A stretch of DNA of 64,000 nucleotides from Pseudocolwellia agarivorans (GTDB lineage: Bacteria > Pseudomonadota > Gammaproteobacteria > Enterobacterales > Alteromonadaceae): the NCBI RefSeq assembly GCF_002000085.1, contig NZ_MUZU01000011.1, forward strand, positions 94,353 to 158,352, in the 5' to 3' direction. The translations under genes were made by a program, and so were the position numbers. The notes under the pieces were generated by a model. That model saw nothing but the letters and a program-made list of their open reading frames with translations, was not told the DNA's origin and made no database searches. Position 1 is the first letter of the stretch, and each line of letters opens with the position of its first letter. Shown here one piece after another: positions 50,301 to 59,422 of this stretch.

Positions 50301-50687
50301 CTTTCTTCGCTTCCAATGGAAAACGTTTCAAAGCATCAATTAAATATTTCAGGATTCTGGGAAGCTGACGGTAACTTAATACGTCTAGCTTATAATCATC
50401 GCACAGATTCATTAGCACAACGTTCTCACCTAACAGGAGCCTTGTGGAATGAAGGCGGCGGACAGTTAGATTTATCAGCTAACTATAAAGTTAACGATAA
50501 TTTTACCTTGACCTTTAATGCTGTAAATATAGGTAAACGAATTTATCGTCAATATTACACCAACCTAACTGATGTTAGAGTTAAAATTGACGGCAATGCT
50601 CTTGAAGGCGGTGTAGATAAATCTAAAACCATTCGTGAGTGGTCAACAGGTACTATTTATAGACTTGGTGTTCGAGCGACATTCTAA
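47385..50687 (+). CDS. TonB-dependent receptor (oligosaccharide type)
   Basis: The 1100-residue outer-membrane receptor is a paralogue of the one at 40067. The signal peptide (about 1-26, ending SHAFA) is followed by IEVIEVKGFKGS, a plug with SIFSEDIGKSADQDIGEALQRVTGVSIQRGGG, and a barrel ending in Phe (LGVRATF). The two share the plug start and the final strands but differ in loops, so they probably import different oligosaccharides from the same polymer. It is transcribed alone. Confidence 0.93.
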   Translation: MSIKHKVHPLSMAIAISIASVPISHAFAEESKQASAEEIEVIEVKGFKGSLLRSLNNKRLNDSVSDSIFSEDIGKSADQDIGEALQRVTGVSIQRGGGFGEGDATTVTVRGAGPNLNNITLNGIALTSNTENQAVDLSGYSSDILNSIEILKTSSADHDEGSLGAGVLLKTFRPLDASEDKRVLEIQGRYDDFAEENDHKFSGSFSQKLMDDTLGLYVTAFSEKQASRKDMFYTDTLNITSVDNAIDAQTGELTGPVTGYSNGQNGYKLFKNSLKRDGFTAALQWAISDNTEVNFNVTMTDQFLVTNDNSIAVIGAENANLASDPVLDPNNPWIVYDTDKEFFTKKVDRSARGRIKQLQAGVETKNKIYSLDLTHFWSDTLRMDLKIGATKTVANDEYYTLLNTNNYVHVSGFATIPGSVIEPTGYDCTSGKCVIVTGKGLVDFGPGQTGAPGEDNSDNIATTGFNPDDLAATHLQQAYSRDRDMSDKQKSAYLDFDWDVELGPITQFEFGAKYQKRNKDVFNQSYQFEGIPVPFGQEALGTQIDSVQLSQVTDGLTPHGDNFMSELGYGRDNTTDGWYTINGAKAFDLLFANDDVRTKPDLGNDRQIELENQAIYFKANFSLLDDDLTGNIGFRYVKSNVESAGYSSIRYQNGAVSSRELIKIANDSSLPACTDEQLYANGEGYDEDINGISGPNFAGGFDNNGNFGPIASQNCYDVNFDLNPNTRNRYADGTSERENPEQFAATGSGESTNFLPSLTLSYKINEDMVGRFALSKTMARPRIDSLKPSYSMAQNVWGAGDSNGTINNPALKPLESKNIDLSYEWYFNEGGAFSLAYFHKDMSNFEEKASINAHWVDLTSMDQSVIQSSNPLDFLIEKGADGKDLLFDETPNCFENSRHRWQTNSLESSSVCDTIIVNLIRNGKGGTNQGIEVGYTQNFDFLPGVFGGLGTTMNYTYSDSKTDAEIGALNTKLSSLPMENVSKHQLNISGFWEADGNLIRLAYNHRTDSLAQRSHLTGALWNEGGGQLDLSANYKVNDNFTLTFNAVNIGKRIYRQYYTNLTDVRVKIDGNALEGGVDKSKTIREWSTGTIYRLGVRATF

Positions 50688-50706
50688 CCGTTATTGTATA
50701 ACCCAT

Positions 50707-50737
50707 AAAAAAGGAGCGTAATGCTCCTTTCTATTTT
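50707..50737. terminator. Bidirectional terminator
   Basis: AAAGGAGC-GTAAT-GCTCCTTT with A- and T-rich flanks lies between the second receptor gene and the convergent gene ending at 50777. Confidence 0.85.
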
Positions 50738-50776
50738 TGACTAATCAAATCTACTTAAAACAAAATAGATCAATGA

Positions 50777-50977
50777 TTACTTTTGTGGTTTATTACGATC
50801 TTTAGCTTTATACCAACCTACCGCTTTATAAATTACCGCAAAAACAACGAACCAAAACATAATGTGGTATACCGCATGTAATGAGCCTTCACCTAATGCA
50901 TGATCGGTATGGGCTAATGCTGCTGTACTTAAAAACAAACTTGATATTGCACTTAAAAAAATCATTAAAAACTTCAT
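50777..50977 (-). CDS. Small membrane protein at the end of the urease cluster
   Basis: The start at 50977 (MKFLMIFLSAISS) has AAGGA upstream, giving 66 residues; the longer frame to 50995 has no ribosome site of its own. A signal peptide ends in AALAHTDH, then a transmembrane helix (about 38-55) and a basic tail. The HTDH start after the signal resembles the N-terminus of HupE/UreJ nickel/cobalt transporters (usually HTGH), but the rest is absent. It may be a short nickel-related membrane protein or a remnant. Confidence 0.6.
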   Translation of the reverse strand: MKFLMIFLSAISSLFLSTAALAHTDHALGEGSLHAVYHIMFWFVVFAVIYKAVGWYKAKDRNKPQK

Positions 50978-51048
50978 TTGTATTTCCTTACTCACGTTAA
51001 TTCTAAATTTTGTGTTTCTATTACCCCTGAATGAGAGCTAATAATAAA

Positions 51049-51663
51049 TTAAATATTCAACATACCTTCACTTTCAATAAAAGCGATTATATCATCTAAA
51101 CCTTGCTTGGTTTTCATATTGCTAAACACGAAAGGTCTGTCGCCACGCATTTTCTTCGCATCTCTGTCCATAACTTCTAAAGACGCCCCGACTAACTCGG
51201 CAACATCAATTTTATTAATAATAAGAAGATCGGACTTAGTTATACCTGGACCACCTTTACGTGGAATTTTATCCCCCGCAGATACGTCTATTACATATAA
51301 AGTTAAGTCTGAAAGTTCAGGACTAAACGTAGCACTTAAGTTATCTCCGCCACTTTCTACTAATACAAAGTCTAAATTAGGGTGTAATGCCTGTAAATCG
51401 TCAATTGCTGCTAAATTCATAGACGCATCTTCTCGAATAGCCGTATGTGGGCAACCGCCTGTTTCAACGCCCATAATACGATCTTCAGCTAGCGCGTTAT
51501 GACGCGTTAAAAACTCAGCATCTTCGCGTGTGTAAATATCGTTAGTCACTACTGCCATATCGTATTTATCACGTAATGCGATACATAACTCTCTTAATAA
51601 AGCGGTTTTACCTGAACCAACAGGTCCGCCAACGCCTATACGTAAAACTTGTTTCTTTTTCAT
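51049..51663 (-). CDS. ureG: Urease accessory GTPase UreG
   Basis: The 204-residue SIMIBI GTPase delivers nickel into the urease active site. The P-loop GGPVGSGKT is at 12-20; the nickel-binding CPH motif is in [13 protein letters not shown]; the Walker B and guanine motifs ([14 protein letters not shown]) are intact. It is the last of the ureEFG accessory genes. Confidence 0.97.
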   Translation of the reverse strand: MKKKQVLRIGVGGPVGSGKTALLRELCIALRDKYDMAVVTNDIYTREDAEFLTRHNALAEDRIMGVETGGCPHTAIREDASMNLAAIDDLQALHPNLDFVLVESGGDNLSATFSPELSDLTLYVIDVSAGDKIPRKGGPGITKSDLLIINKIDVAELVGASLEVMDRDAKKMRGDRPFVFSNMKTKQGLDDIIAFIESEGMLNI

Positions 51664-51716
51664 AAATTTCTCTTGTTAACTTTTAATTTGTTCAATCTCA
51701 ATAAAAATAACATTCA

Positions 51717-52430
51717 TCAAGACCTAAATAATCGCGTGTATTGCGTTTCATGCCATGCACTTGCCATAGCTAAACGCGGTAAACTTGCGCCAATTTCATC
51801 GTCTTGCAATGTGTTTGCTAATTGAATTGATGCATCTACTTTTTCGGTAATTTCAAATAATAAATTTTGCGCTTGAGTTTGCCCTAAAGGCACAAGCTTA
51901 GTTGCCGCAGCAACTTGATTGTCGATATAAGTCCAACAATAACCACTTTGTATCAGCAGTAAATCTAACTTAAACAACGAAGCAATAAGTACAAAAGCAC
52001 TTACAAAACTGATATCAGTACCTATTTTATTAACATCAAGCAACGCTTCATAACGTTGTAAACCTTGTTGAATTTCAGCTGAATCTAATTGCTTTAATAA
52101 TCGAATAAGTGCTTTGCCCATAGCAACATCAGCAAGGTGCAACTCGTTACTTTCTCGACACGCAATTAAATGCTGATTCCATGAAATAAAAGCTGTTAAA
52201 TCGTCATTTAAAAGTGCTTCATATTGACGCTTAATTATCGCTAAATCGGTACGTGCAATTGACTGAGATAAATTCAATTCAACCCAGTTACTTGTTGAGT
52301 CAACATCATTAACCCAACCCATTTCTACAGCATACTCTAAGCCTTGCGAAAATGAGAATCCACCCACAGGTAAATTAGCACTACACAGCTGTAAAAGCCG
52401 ATTTAATCGTAACGCGTCACCAACTAACAT
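51717..52430 (-). CDS. ureF: Urease accessory protein UreF
   Basis: The 237-residue all-helical protein has the UreF N-terminus ([21 protein letters not shown]). It joins UreD and UreG in the maturation complex that gates nickel transfer. Length and position between ureE and ureG are normal. Confidence 0.95.
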   Translation of the reverse strand: MLVGDALRLNRLLQLCSANLPVGGFSFSQGLEYAVEMGWVNDVDSTSNWVELNLSQSIARTDLAIIKRQYEALLNDDLTAFISWNQHLIACRESNELHLADVAMGKALIRLLKQLDSAEIQQGLQRYEALLDVNKIGTDISFVSAFVLIASLFKLDLLLIQSGYCWTYIDNQVAAATKLVPLGQTQAQNLLFEITEKVDASIQLANTLQDDEIGASLPRLAMASAWHETQYTRLFRS

Positions 52431-52508
52431 AACGAGTAACCAAAATTAGCCTTTGATTTTATTGAATTATTCATCACAACCTTACAATTACCTATGTAAC
52501 GATAGAAT

Positions 52509-53006
52509 TTAGTGTTCATGAGAGTGTGTATCAGATTCACCATGAGAATGGCTATGTGAATGTTCGTGAGAATGACCTCCACCTTTACCATAAGCGCCAC
52601 TTTCAGGTTCAAAAACAGCAGGTGTTTTGTCAATAGTTAAGCCATAGTTTTCCGCTAATTCTTCTAACACATAATCAGGTTTGAAACGCACCCAAAGCTC
52701 ACCAATTTGTAATGACGTATGACGATTTCCTAAGTGATAACACACCTTACTAAACGACAACCAATCAGTAGCAATTGCAGTAGAAACATCTTCTGCTTTA
52801 CCCTTAACTTCAATCAATAAACCGCACTCAGTTTTGAGCACCTGACCGATCAATAATGGATGACCACGTTCAACAAAAATACCCACATCCTGACCTTTAT
52901 CAGTTACACCTTTAATGCGTGCTTTTTTACGTGTATCTTGATCTAAGGTGATGGAATCAGCAATTTCATCATGCGTGTGATCGAGTCTTTCAAATACTTG
53001 TAACAT
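52509..53006 (-). CDS. ureE: Urease nickel chaperone UreE
   Basis: The 165-residue protein has the two UreE domains (peptide-binding about 1-70 and metal-binding about 75-145, with HLGNRHT) and a histidine-rich C-terminal tail (GHSHEHSHSHSHG) for nickel storage. It brings nickel to UreG. It is separated from ureC by a 249-bp gap that holds a palindromic repeat, unlike the otherwise tight cluster. Confidence 0.96.
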   Translation of the reverse strand: MLQVFERLDHTHDEIADSITLDQDTRKKARIKGVTDKGQDVGIFVERGHPLLIGQVLKTECGLLIEVKGKAEDVSTAIATDWLSFSKVCYHLGNRHTSLQIGELWVRFKPDYVLEELAENYGLTIDKTPAVFEPESGAYGKGGGHSHEHSHSHSHGESDTHSHEH

Positions 53007-53142
53007 CTACATTCCTAAGTTTTCTTCTTTATATTCTCTACTTTTGGATATCGAAAATATAAATATTTATTACTTCATGATTTTCATAACAAAATAAATC
53101 TTAAAGTTTCTCATACATTTTCTATTACCAAACCAATGGTAA

Positions 53143-53248
53143 CTAGTTTTGATTTAGGCAAAGCCGTCAAACTTTTTATTTCATGAGCATAGTTTACCTA
53201 TGTGATTGAAATAAAAAGTGCCGACAATGCAGCATCAATCAAAAATAG
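53143..53248. repeat. Nested palindromic repeat (MITE-like) between ureC and ureE
   Basis: Outer arms CTAGTTTTGATT (53143-53154) and AATCAAAAATAG (53237-53248) are inverted with one mismatch. Inner arms ACTTTTTATTTCA (53171-53183) and TGAAATAAAAAGT (53207-53219) are a perfect 13-bp match, and CATAG/CTATG (53188-53202) forms the tip. No protein is encoded. The nested symmetry suggests a small non-autonomous mobile element or an mRNA-level structure. Confidence 0.65.
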
Positions 53249-53255
53249 GATCCAT

Positions 53256-54959
53256 TTAGAACAAAGTGTAACGTTGGGCTAGCGGCAGGACAGTCGCCGG
53301 TTCGCAAGTAAGTAGCTCCCCATTCGCCCTCACCTCATAAGTCTGCGCATCCACTTCAATCTTCGGCTGCCAGTTATTATGGATCATATCGTCTTTACCA
53401 ATATTTCTGGTATTTTTACAAACCCCAACCATACGTGTCATACCGACTTTTTCTGGTACACCTTTATCAACCGCTGCTTGCGATAAAAAGGTCATGGAGA
53501 TTTTAGCCGTAGCTAAACCGTAAGAACCAAACATAGGACGGTAATACACGGGCTGTGGCGTTGGAATAGACGCATTTGCATCGCCCATTGGTGCTGCAGC
53601 AATAAAACCTGATTTGATGATCATTGATGGTTTAATACCAAAAAATGCCGGTTTCCATAATACGATATCGGCTAGCTTGCCTACTTCAATCGAGCCTACT
53701 TCATGGCTTACACCATGGCTTATTGCAGGGTTAATGGTGTATTTAGCAATATAACGCTTAATACGGAAGTTATCGTTACGTTCAGTATCTGGTGCTAAAG
53801 GTCCACGTTGTTGCTTGTTTTTATGAGCTGTTTGCCAAGTACGTGTGATCATTTCCCCTACACGTCCCATGGCTTGCGAGTCTGACGAAATCATGCTGAT
53901 TGCGCCTAAGTCATGCATTACGTCTTCAGCAGCAATACTTTCTTTACGAATACGCGAATCAGCAAAAGCCACATCTTCGGGAATGTTAGGATCTAAATGA
54001 TGACATACCATTAGCATGTCTAAATGTTCATCTATGGTGTTAATCGTATATGGACGCGTTGGGTTGGTTGAAGAAGGTAAAACATTCGCTTCGCCACACG
54101 CTTTAATAATGTCAGGTGAATGGCCACCGCCAGCACCTTCTGTGTGGTAAGTGTGAATAGTTCTGCCTTTAAATGCACCAATTGTATCTTCAACAAAACC
54201 TGATTCATTTAACGTATCGGTATGAATAGCCACTTGCACATCGTACTTTTCAGCAACTGTTAAACAGTTATCAATCGCTGCGGGTGTTGTACCCCAATCT
54301 TCATGCAGTTTTAAACCACAAACGCCCGCTTCAATTTGTTCTTCAATAGCTAACGGTAAACTTGCATTACCTTTACCTAAAAAGCCAAAGTTCATTGGGA
54401 AGTCGTTTGTTGCTTGTAGCATTTTGTGAATATACCAAGGGCCTGGTGTACACGTTGTTGCGTTTGTACCGGTTGCTGGGCCTGTGCCACCACCTATCAT
54501 AGTGGTTACGCCCGACATTAAAGCTTCGTCAATTTGTTGCGGACAAATAAAATGAATATGCGCGTCTATACCGCCAGCCGTTAAGATCTGACCTTCGCCA
54601 GCAATAACTTCAGTGCCAGGACTGACTTCAATATCAATATTGTCTTGAATGTCTGGATTACCCGCTTTACCTATGATGGCGATACGACCATCTTTAACAC
54701 CCACATCAGCTTTAACGATACCCCAATGATCAACAATAAGTGCATTGGTAATAACGAGATCTACCGTTTCGTAGCAAGACGCTTGGCTTTGTCCCATACC
54801 GTCTCGAATAACTTTACCGCCACCAAACTTAACTTCTTCGCCGTATTCGGTGTAATCTTTTTCAACTTCTAACCATAAGTCGGTATCTGCTAAACGAACT
54901 CTGTCGCCAACGGTTGGACCAAACATGTGCGCGTATGAATGTTTATCAATAGTTGCCAT
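53256..54959 (-). CDS. ureC: Urease alpha subunit
   Basis: The start is the ATG at 54959 ([10 protein letters not shown]), giving 567 residues, the standard length; the longer frame to 55022 would overlap ureB. All nickel and catalytic residues fall at the Klebsiella numbers: H134, H136, carbamylated K217, H219, H246, H272, H320 and D360. It hydrolyses urea to ammonia and carbamate. The gene follows ureB directly. Confidence 0.98.
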   Translation of the reverse strand: MATIDKHSYAHMFGPTVGDRVRLADTDLWLEVEKDYTEYGEEVKFGGGKVIRDGMGQSQASCYETVDLVITNALIVDHWGIVKADVGVKDGRIAIIGKAGNPDIQDNIDIEVSPGTEVIAGEGQILTAGGIDAHIHFICPQQIDEALMSGVTTMIGGGTGPATGTNATTCTPGPWYIHKMLQATNDFPMNFGFLGKGNASLPLAIEEQIEAGVCGLKLHEDWGTTPAAIDNCLTVAEKYDVQVAIHTDTLNESGFVEDTIGAFKGRTIHTYHTEGAGGGHSPDIIKACGEANVLPSSTNPTRPYTINTIDEHLDMLMVCHHLDPNIPEDVAFADSRIRKESIAAEDVMHDLGAISMISSDSQAMGRVGEMITRTWQTAHKNKQQRGPLAPDTERNDNFRIKRYIAKYTINPAISHGVSHEVGSIEVGKLADIVLWKPAFFGIKPSMIIKSGFIAAAPMGDANASIPTPQPVYYRPMFGSYGLATAKISMTFLSQAAVDKGVPEKVGMTRMVGVCKNTRNIGKDDMIHNNWQPKIEVDAQTYEVRANGELLTCEPATVLPLAQRYTLF

Positions 54960-54960
54960 T

Positions 54961-55302
54961 TTATAAATCTCCCTGCACTTCAGCTCTAAAGCCAAAGACT
55001 CTACGTTTACCACGATAAGCAATCAGTGTTACTTCGCGCTCTTGTCCCGGCTCAAAACGAACTGCGGTGCCTGAGGTAATATCAAGGCGGTAACCTTTAG
55101 TTAACTCGCGGTCGAAGGTTAATGCCGGATTCACTTCATAAAAGTGATAGTGAGATCCTATTTGAATAGGACGATCGCCAGCGTTTGCTACGGTAATTTT
55201 TAATTGTTCACGACCGACATTAAGTTCGCGATTACCACTATCGGTTTTTATTTCACCAGGAATTAATCTGCCTGATGTATTGATAGGTGAAGATGAAGAC
55301 AT
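54961..55302 (-). CDS. ureB: Urease beta subunit
   Basis: The 113-residue subunit has [20 protein letters not shown] and [14 protein letters not shown], typical of UreB. It packs with UreA and UreC in the urease trimer. The stop is 1 bp before the ureC start. Confidence 0.97.
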   Translation of the reverse strand: MSSSSPINTSGRLIPGEIKTDSGNRELNVGREQLKITVANAGDRPIQIGSHYHFYEVNPALTFDRELTKGYRLDITSGTAVRFEPGQEREVTLIAYRGKRRVFGFRAEVQGDL

Positions 55303-55312
55303 GCGACTCTCC

Positions 55313-55615
55313 TTAAACGATTGGGTTATGCACAGTTACAAGCTTAGTTCCATCAGGAAACGTCGCTTCAACTTGTACTTCAGCTAACAGTTCAGGAATA
55401 CCTTCCATCACTTGGTCGCGAGTTAATAAGGTTCTACCATAGTCCATCATTTCTGCTACGGTTTTACCGTCTCTTGCGCCTTCCATAATTTCCATAGAAA
55501 TATAAGCCATAGCTTCAGGGTAATTAAGTTTAACGCCTCGCTTTAATCGACGTTCCGCTAATAATGCAGCAGTAAATAAAAGGAGTTTGTCTTTTTCTCT
55601 AGGTAATAAATCCAT
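55313..55615 (-). CDS. ureA: Urease gamma subunit
   Basis: The 100-residue subunit begins [20 protein letters not shown] and ends TVHNPI(V), typical of UreA. It is a separate gene, as in most Gram-negative bacteria, not fused to ureB. It is 10 bp from ureB. Confidence 0.97.
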   Translation of the reverse strand: MDLLPREKDKLLLFTAALLAERRLKRGVKLNYPEAMAYISMEIMEGARDGKTVAEMMDYGRTLLTRDQVMEGIPELLAEVQVEATFPDGTKLVTVHNPIV

Positions 55616-55660
55616 ACGTTTCTCTTAGATTTTTAATGGGCACGTTCTTACAAATTAAAA

Positions 55661-56554
55661 TTAAGTATGCCAAATTCTAGGTTCAATGGCTGACGCCTCA
55701 ATAACAAGAGGACGTAAATGCTGCCATAATTTTATAAATAAGGTTTTACACTGGTGTGCTTGCTCGCCTAAATAGCGGATAACAAACAAACCACGTATAT
55801 CGGTAATACTGATCAGCTCTTGTGCGTTTTCGCTTTCAATAATCTCGCGTAATACTTCAATGATTAACTTACGATCTTTAAGAGCTGTTAACTGTGTAGG
55901 CGCATACACTAAAAAAGTACCAAATACGGGCTTACTGGCTAACCCTGCCATATGATGAAGTAACTTGTTACGGGGTGATATTTCGATACGGTCATGATAA
56001 ATAAGCTTATCACCGCAATACAAACGGTTAAGTTGCGTGTATTGGCCTTGATCAAAATATTGATCTGAACTGGGTAAACCTAAACAGGTAATGTCCCAGC
56101 CTAAATAAACGCTGTTGTCTTTAATATGAACATCAACGGTATTAAAACCATCTGCACCTTCGTAAACAATGGTTTCTTGCGGAAAGTTTTCTGCTATGGC
56201 TTTATCACCTAAGTACAACGAGGTTATTTGTGTTTGTTTCGTTGCGCCAATTGATAAATCTTCTCTAGCTCGATAAAAACGGTTTGCTCCAGGCGTGGTC
56301 ACTAAAACATGAGCTTGAGCTTCAATGTTTATTTCAACATTAAGCTCGTCGCCCGATACAATACCTGCAGGAGGATGCAATAAGTAGATGTGCGCGCATT
56401 CTTGCCCTTCTGGGTAAAAAGCTTTTTGAACCGATAACGGTCCTTGTCGCGACGTGGTTTTAAGTTGAGTACCATAAGCATTGTGGCTAAATGTTAATGC
56501 TAATTTAGCCAACCACTGCCTTGCTTCAACTTTATTTGTTTCTTTTATAATCAT
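55661..56554 (-). CDS. ureD: Urease accessory protein UreD
   Basis: The 297-residue protein starts with the UreD pattern (RQGPLSVQKAFYPEG, LLHPPAGIVSGDELNVEI). It is the scaffold that binds apo-urease and recruits UreF and UreG. It is the first gene of the urease block and follows urtE after 35 bp. Confidence 0.95.
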   Translation of the reverse strand: MIIKETNKVEARQWLAKLALTFSHNAYGTQLKTTSRQGPLSVQKAFYPEGQECAHIYLLHPPAGIVSGDELNVEINIEAQAHVLVTTPGANRFYRAREDLSIGATKQTQITSLYLGDKAIAENFPQETIVYEGADGFNTVDVHIKDNSVYLGWDITCLGLPSSDQYFDQGQYTQLNRLYCGDKLIYHDRIEISPRNKLLHHMAGLASKPVFGTFLVYAPTQLTALKDRKLIIEVLREIIESENAQELISITDIRGLFVIRYLGEQAHQCKTLFIKLWQHLRPLVIEASAIEPRIWHT

Positions 56555-56589
56555 TCTTTAGTGTTATGATTCGCTTGGTTTTTATCCGT

Positions 56590-57285
56590 TTAAACAGATA
56601 AATATTTACTCACTAACTCATCCGTCAACTCTACCATTTCACCCGATGCAATAACATGACCTTTTTCCATTAAATGAAATTCTTCGCCTACTGCGCGTGC
56701 AAAAGGTAATTTTTGCTCAACTAAAACAATAGTCATGCCGTGTTCTTTGTTTAATTTAAGTAAAACGTCGCGAATAAGCTGTACGATATTAGGTTGAATA
56801 CCTTCGTTTGGCTCATCCAGAATTAAAATATCTGGGTTAAGTACTAACGCTCGCCCTATCGCTAATTGTTGTTGCTGACCACCCGATAAGTCACCACCAC
56901 GTCGGTGTAACATTTCTTTCAGCACAGGAAACAGCGTAAAAATATGCTCAGGTATGGTTTTACTTTTCTGACGCTTACAATTTAAGCTCAATTTTAGGTT
57001 TTCTTCCACCGTAAGCTGCGGAAATATATCACGTCCTTGTGGTACATAACCTACCCCGATTTCTGGACGTGTTTCCACGCCTTTTTTAACAACGTCAACG
57101 CCGTTAATCACTAAGCTCCCCGAACTAATTGGCAACAACCCCATAATAGATTTTAATAACGTGGTTTTACCTACGCCATTACGACCCATGATACAGGTAC
57201 GAGAACCTTTTTTAATTTTAAGATTTAAATCCCACAGGATTTGAGTGCCACCGTATTGCTGATTTACCGACGTTAACTCGATCAT
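56590..57285 (-). CDS. urtE: Urea ABC transporter ATP-binding protein UrtE
   Basis: The 231-residue LivF-like ATPase has Walker A (GRNGVGKTT, 34-42), signature LSGGQQQQLA and Walker B ILILDEPNEG. It pairs with UrtD to power urea import. It overlaps urtD by 4 bp. Confidence 0.95.
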   Translation of the reverse strand: MIELTSVNQQYGGTQILWDLNLKIKKGSRTCIMGRNGVGKTTLLKSIMGLLPISSGSLVINGVDVVKKGVETRPEIGVGYVPQGRDIFPQLTVEENLKLSLNCKRQKSKTIPEHIFTLFPVLKEMLHRRGGDLSGGQQQQLAIGRALVLNPDILILDEPNEGIQPNIVQLIRDVLLKLNKEHGMTIVLVEQKLPFARAVGEEFHLMEKGHVIASGEMVELTDELVSKYLSV

Positions 57286-58172
57286 ACTGTTTGCTCCTGT
57301 GGTTTGCTTTCTAATTCAGTTTTCTCTGAAACGCTTTTTTCATTTTCTTTGGCATAGTCGTCTGAACCGTCTTCTTCACCGAGGTAAACCTGAATCACGT
57401 CTTTATTCGATTGAATTTCAGACATAGTACCTTCAGCTAATACAGAACCTTGATGTAATACCGTAACTTGCTTAGCGATTGAACGAACAAACGCCATATC
57501 ATGCTCTACCACAACCACTGAATGCTTACCTGCTAGCGAGGTTAATAGTTCTGCAGTACGTTCAGTTTCTTGGCCTGTCATACCCGCTACGGGTTCATCA
57601 ACCAATAACACGCGTGGCTCAGCCGCTAACAGCATGCCTATTTCTAACCATTGCTTTTGCCCGTGGGATAAACGTCCTGCGGGGTAATAGCACTCTTTAG
57701 ATAAACCAATAGTCGTTAAAATTTCAGCAATACGATCTTTCTGCTCGCCTGTAAGTTTATGGAAAAGCGCCGTCCAAATACCTTTGTCGCCCGCTAAACT
57801 CAGTTCGATATTTTCAAATACGGTCAGTTCTTCAAAAACAGTTGGCTTTTGAAATTTACGACCTATACCTGCTCTGGCAATTTCAGCTTCACTTAACTGT
57901 AATAAATCAACCTGTTGACCAAAGCTTACCTTGCCTGTGTCTGGTCGCGTTTTTCCGGTAATAACATCCATTAAGGTTGTTTTACCTGCACCGTTAGCAC
58001 CAATTAAACAACGTAATTCACCGTCGTTTATATACAAGTTCAAATCGTTTAAAGCTTTAAAACCGTCGAAACTTACACTCACATCTTCAACATATAAAAT
58101 AACGCCATGTCGAGTATCAGGTTTAATATTTTCGTCTGCTAATAAAGGCGAACCACTTTTATCGACTATCAT
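57282..58172 (-). CDS. urtD: Urea ABC transporter ATP-binding protein UrtD
   Basis: The 296-residue LivG-like ATPase has Walker A (IGANGAGKTT), signature LSHGQKQWLEIG and Walker B VLLVDEPVAGM. A charged C-terminal tail (about 270-296) follows. It overlaps its neighbours by 4 bp on each side, so translation is coupled. Confidence 0.95.
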   Translation of the reverse strand: MIVDKSGSPLLADENIKPDTRHGVILYVEDVSVSFDGFKALNDLNLYINDGELRCLIGANGAGKTTLMDVITGKTRPDTGKVSFGQQVDLLQLSEAEIARAGIGRKFQKPTVFEELTVFENIELSLAGDKGIWTALFHKLTGEQKDRIAEILTTIGLSKECYYPAGRLSHGQKQWLEIGMLLAAEPRVLLVDEPVAGMTGQETERTAELLTSLAGKHSVVVVEHDMAFVRSIAKQVTVLHQGSVLAEGTMSEIQSNKDVIQVYLGEEDGSDDYAKENEKSVSEKTELESKPQEQTV

Positions 58173-59422
58173 GAGCTAGCCTCCGACTTTTCAATGCTTG
58201 TGTTGTTTGACTCTTTTGATTGGTCTGTATCGCTTGCTTCGTTCTCGCTATCTTTTTTATTTAAAATATTCGGTAATAAACCCGCGATACCTTTAGGTAA
58301 GTACAAGGTAACTAATACGAATAAACCACCTAAGGCGAACAACCATGCTTCTGGCATAATCGCAGTAAAACGTGTTTTAGCGTAACTGACTACCACAGCA
58401 CCAATGAGTGCACCGTACAAAGTTCCTCTACCGCCAATCGCTACCCAAACTACCATTTCGATTGAGTTAAGTGGTGAAAATTCACCCGGATTGATAATAC
58501 CTACTTGCGGCACATACAAAGCGCCAGCAACACCGGCTAACATAGCGGAAACAACATAAATCCAAAGTTTGTAATGTTCAGGTTTAAAGCCAACAAAACG
58601 TACACGAGATTCAGCGTCACGTATTGCAGTAACCACACGACCCATTTTTGATTTAACAATAAAATCACTTACCATATAACCGATAGCTAAGGCGATGGCT
58701 GTTGCAACAAAAAGCCCTAACTTGGTTGATGGTTCTTGTAACGAAAATCCTAAAATTTCTTTAAAATCTGTTAAACCGTTGTTACCACCAAAGCCCATTT
58801 CGTTACGGAAAAACGCTAACATTAAGGCGTAAGTTACCGCTTGCGTCATAATAGAAAGGTACACACCACTTACGCGTGAACGAAATGCTAACGAACCGAA
58901 TATGTAGGCTAATAAACCGGGGCCAATAAACACCATAGCGATCATCCAAAAAACGCTACTTGAACCTGCCCAATACCAAGGTAATTCAGTCCAGTTTAAA
59001 AATACCATAAAGTCAGGTAAATCAGGGTTGCCGTATACACCTCTATCACCTATTTGGCGCATTAAATACATACCCATAGCGTAACCACCTAGCGCAAAGA
59101 AAGCACCGTGGCCTAAACTTAAAATTCCGCAATATCCCCACACTAAATCTACCGCAAGGGCTAATAAGGCATAACATAAGTATTTACCAAACAAGCTTAC
59201 GGTGTAATCACTTACGTGAAAGAAAGATCCTTCGGCAAAAACTAAATTACAAAAGGTTACGTAAAAAGCCGATATCAGTAAAAAGCCAATAACAACGCGT
59301 AAACTACCTAACTCTGATAACTTTTGTACAAATGTTGGCTTGTTATTTGGCAAATGGTTATTTGGAGCACTGTTATTTGAATGATTCATACTTGTGTCTG
59401 TTTTAATGGTTGAAGTAGTCAT
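58169..59422 (-). CDS. urtC: Urea ABC transporter permease UrtC
   Basis: The 417-residue LivM-like permease has about ten transmembrane segments between residues 40 and 385 (for example LSLGHGAFFALGGYAMGMYL). Both ends are hydrophilic; the C-terminal tail is acidic. It forms the channel with UrtB. Confidence 0.94.
   Translation of the reverse strand: MTTSTIKTDTSMNHSNNSAPNNHLPNNKPTFVQKLSELGSLRVVIGFLLISAFYVTFCNLVFAEGSFFHVSDYTVSLFGKYLCYALLALAVDLVWGYCGILSLGHGAFFALGGYAMGMYLMRQIGDRGVYGNPDLPDFMVFLNWTELPWYWAGSSSVFWMIAMVFIGPGLLAYIFGSLAFRSRVSGVYLSIMTQAVTYALMLAFFRNEMGFGGNNGLTDFKEILGFSLQEPSTKLGLFVATAIALAIGYMVSDFIVKSKMGRVVTAIRDAESRVRFVGFKPEHYKLWIYVVSAMLAGVAGALYVPQVGIINPGEFSPLNSIEMVVWVAIGGRGTLYGALIGAVVVSYAKTRFTAIMPEAWLFALGGLFVLVTLYLPKGIAGLLPNILNKKDSENEASDTDQSKESNNTSIEKSEASS

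Noticed and set aside
51107..51502. 131-codon plus-strand frame opposite ureG.
   Set aside because: It lies entirely antisense to a secure gene, has no ribosome site and no recognisable protein features.
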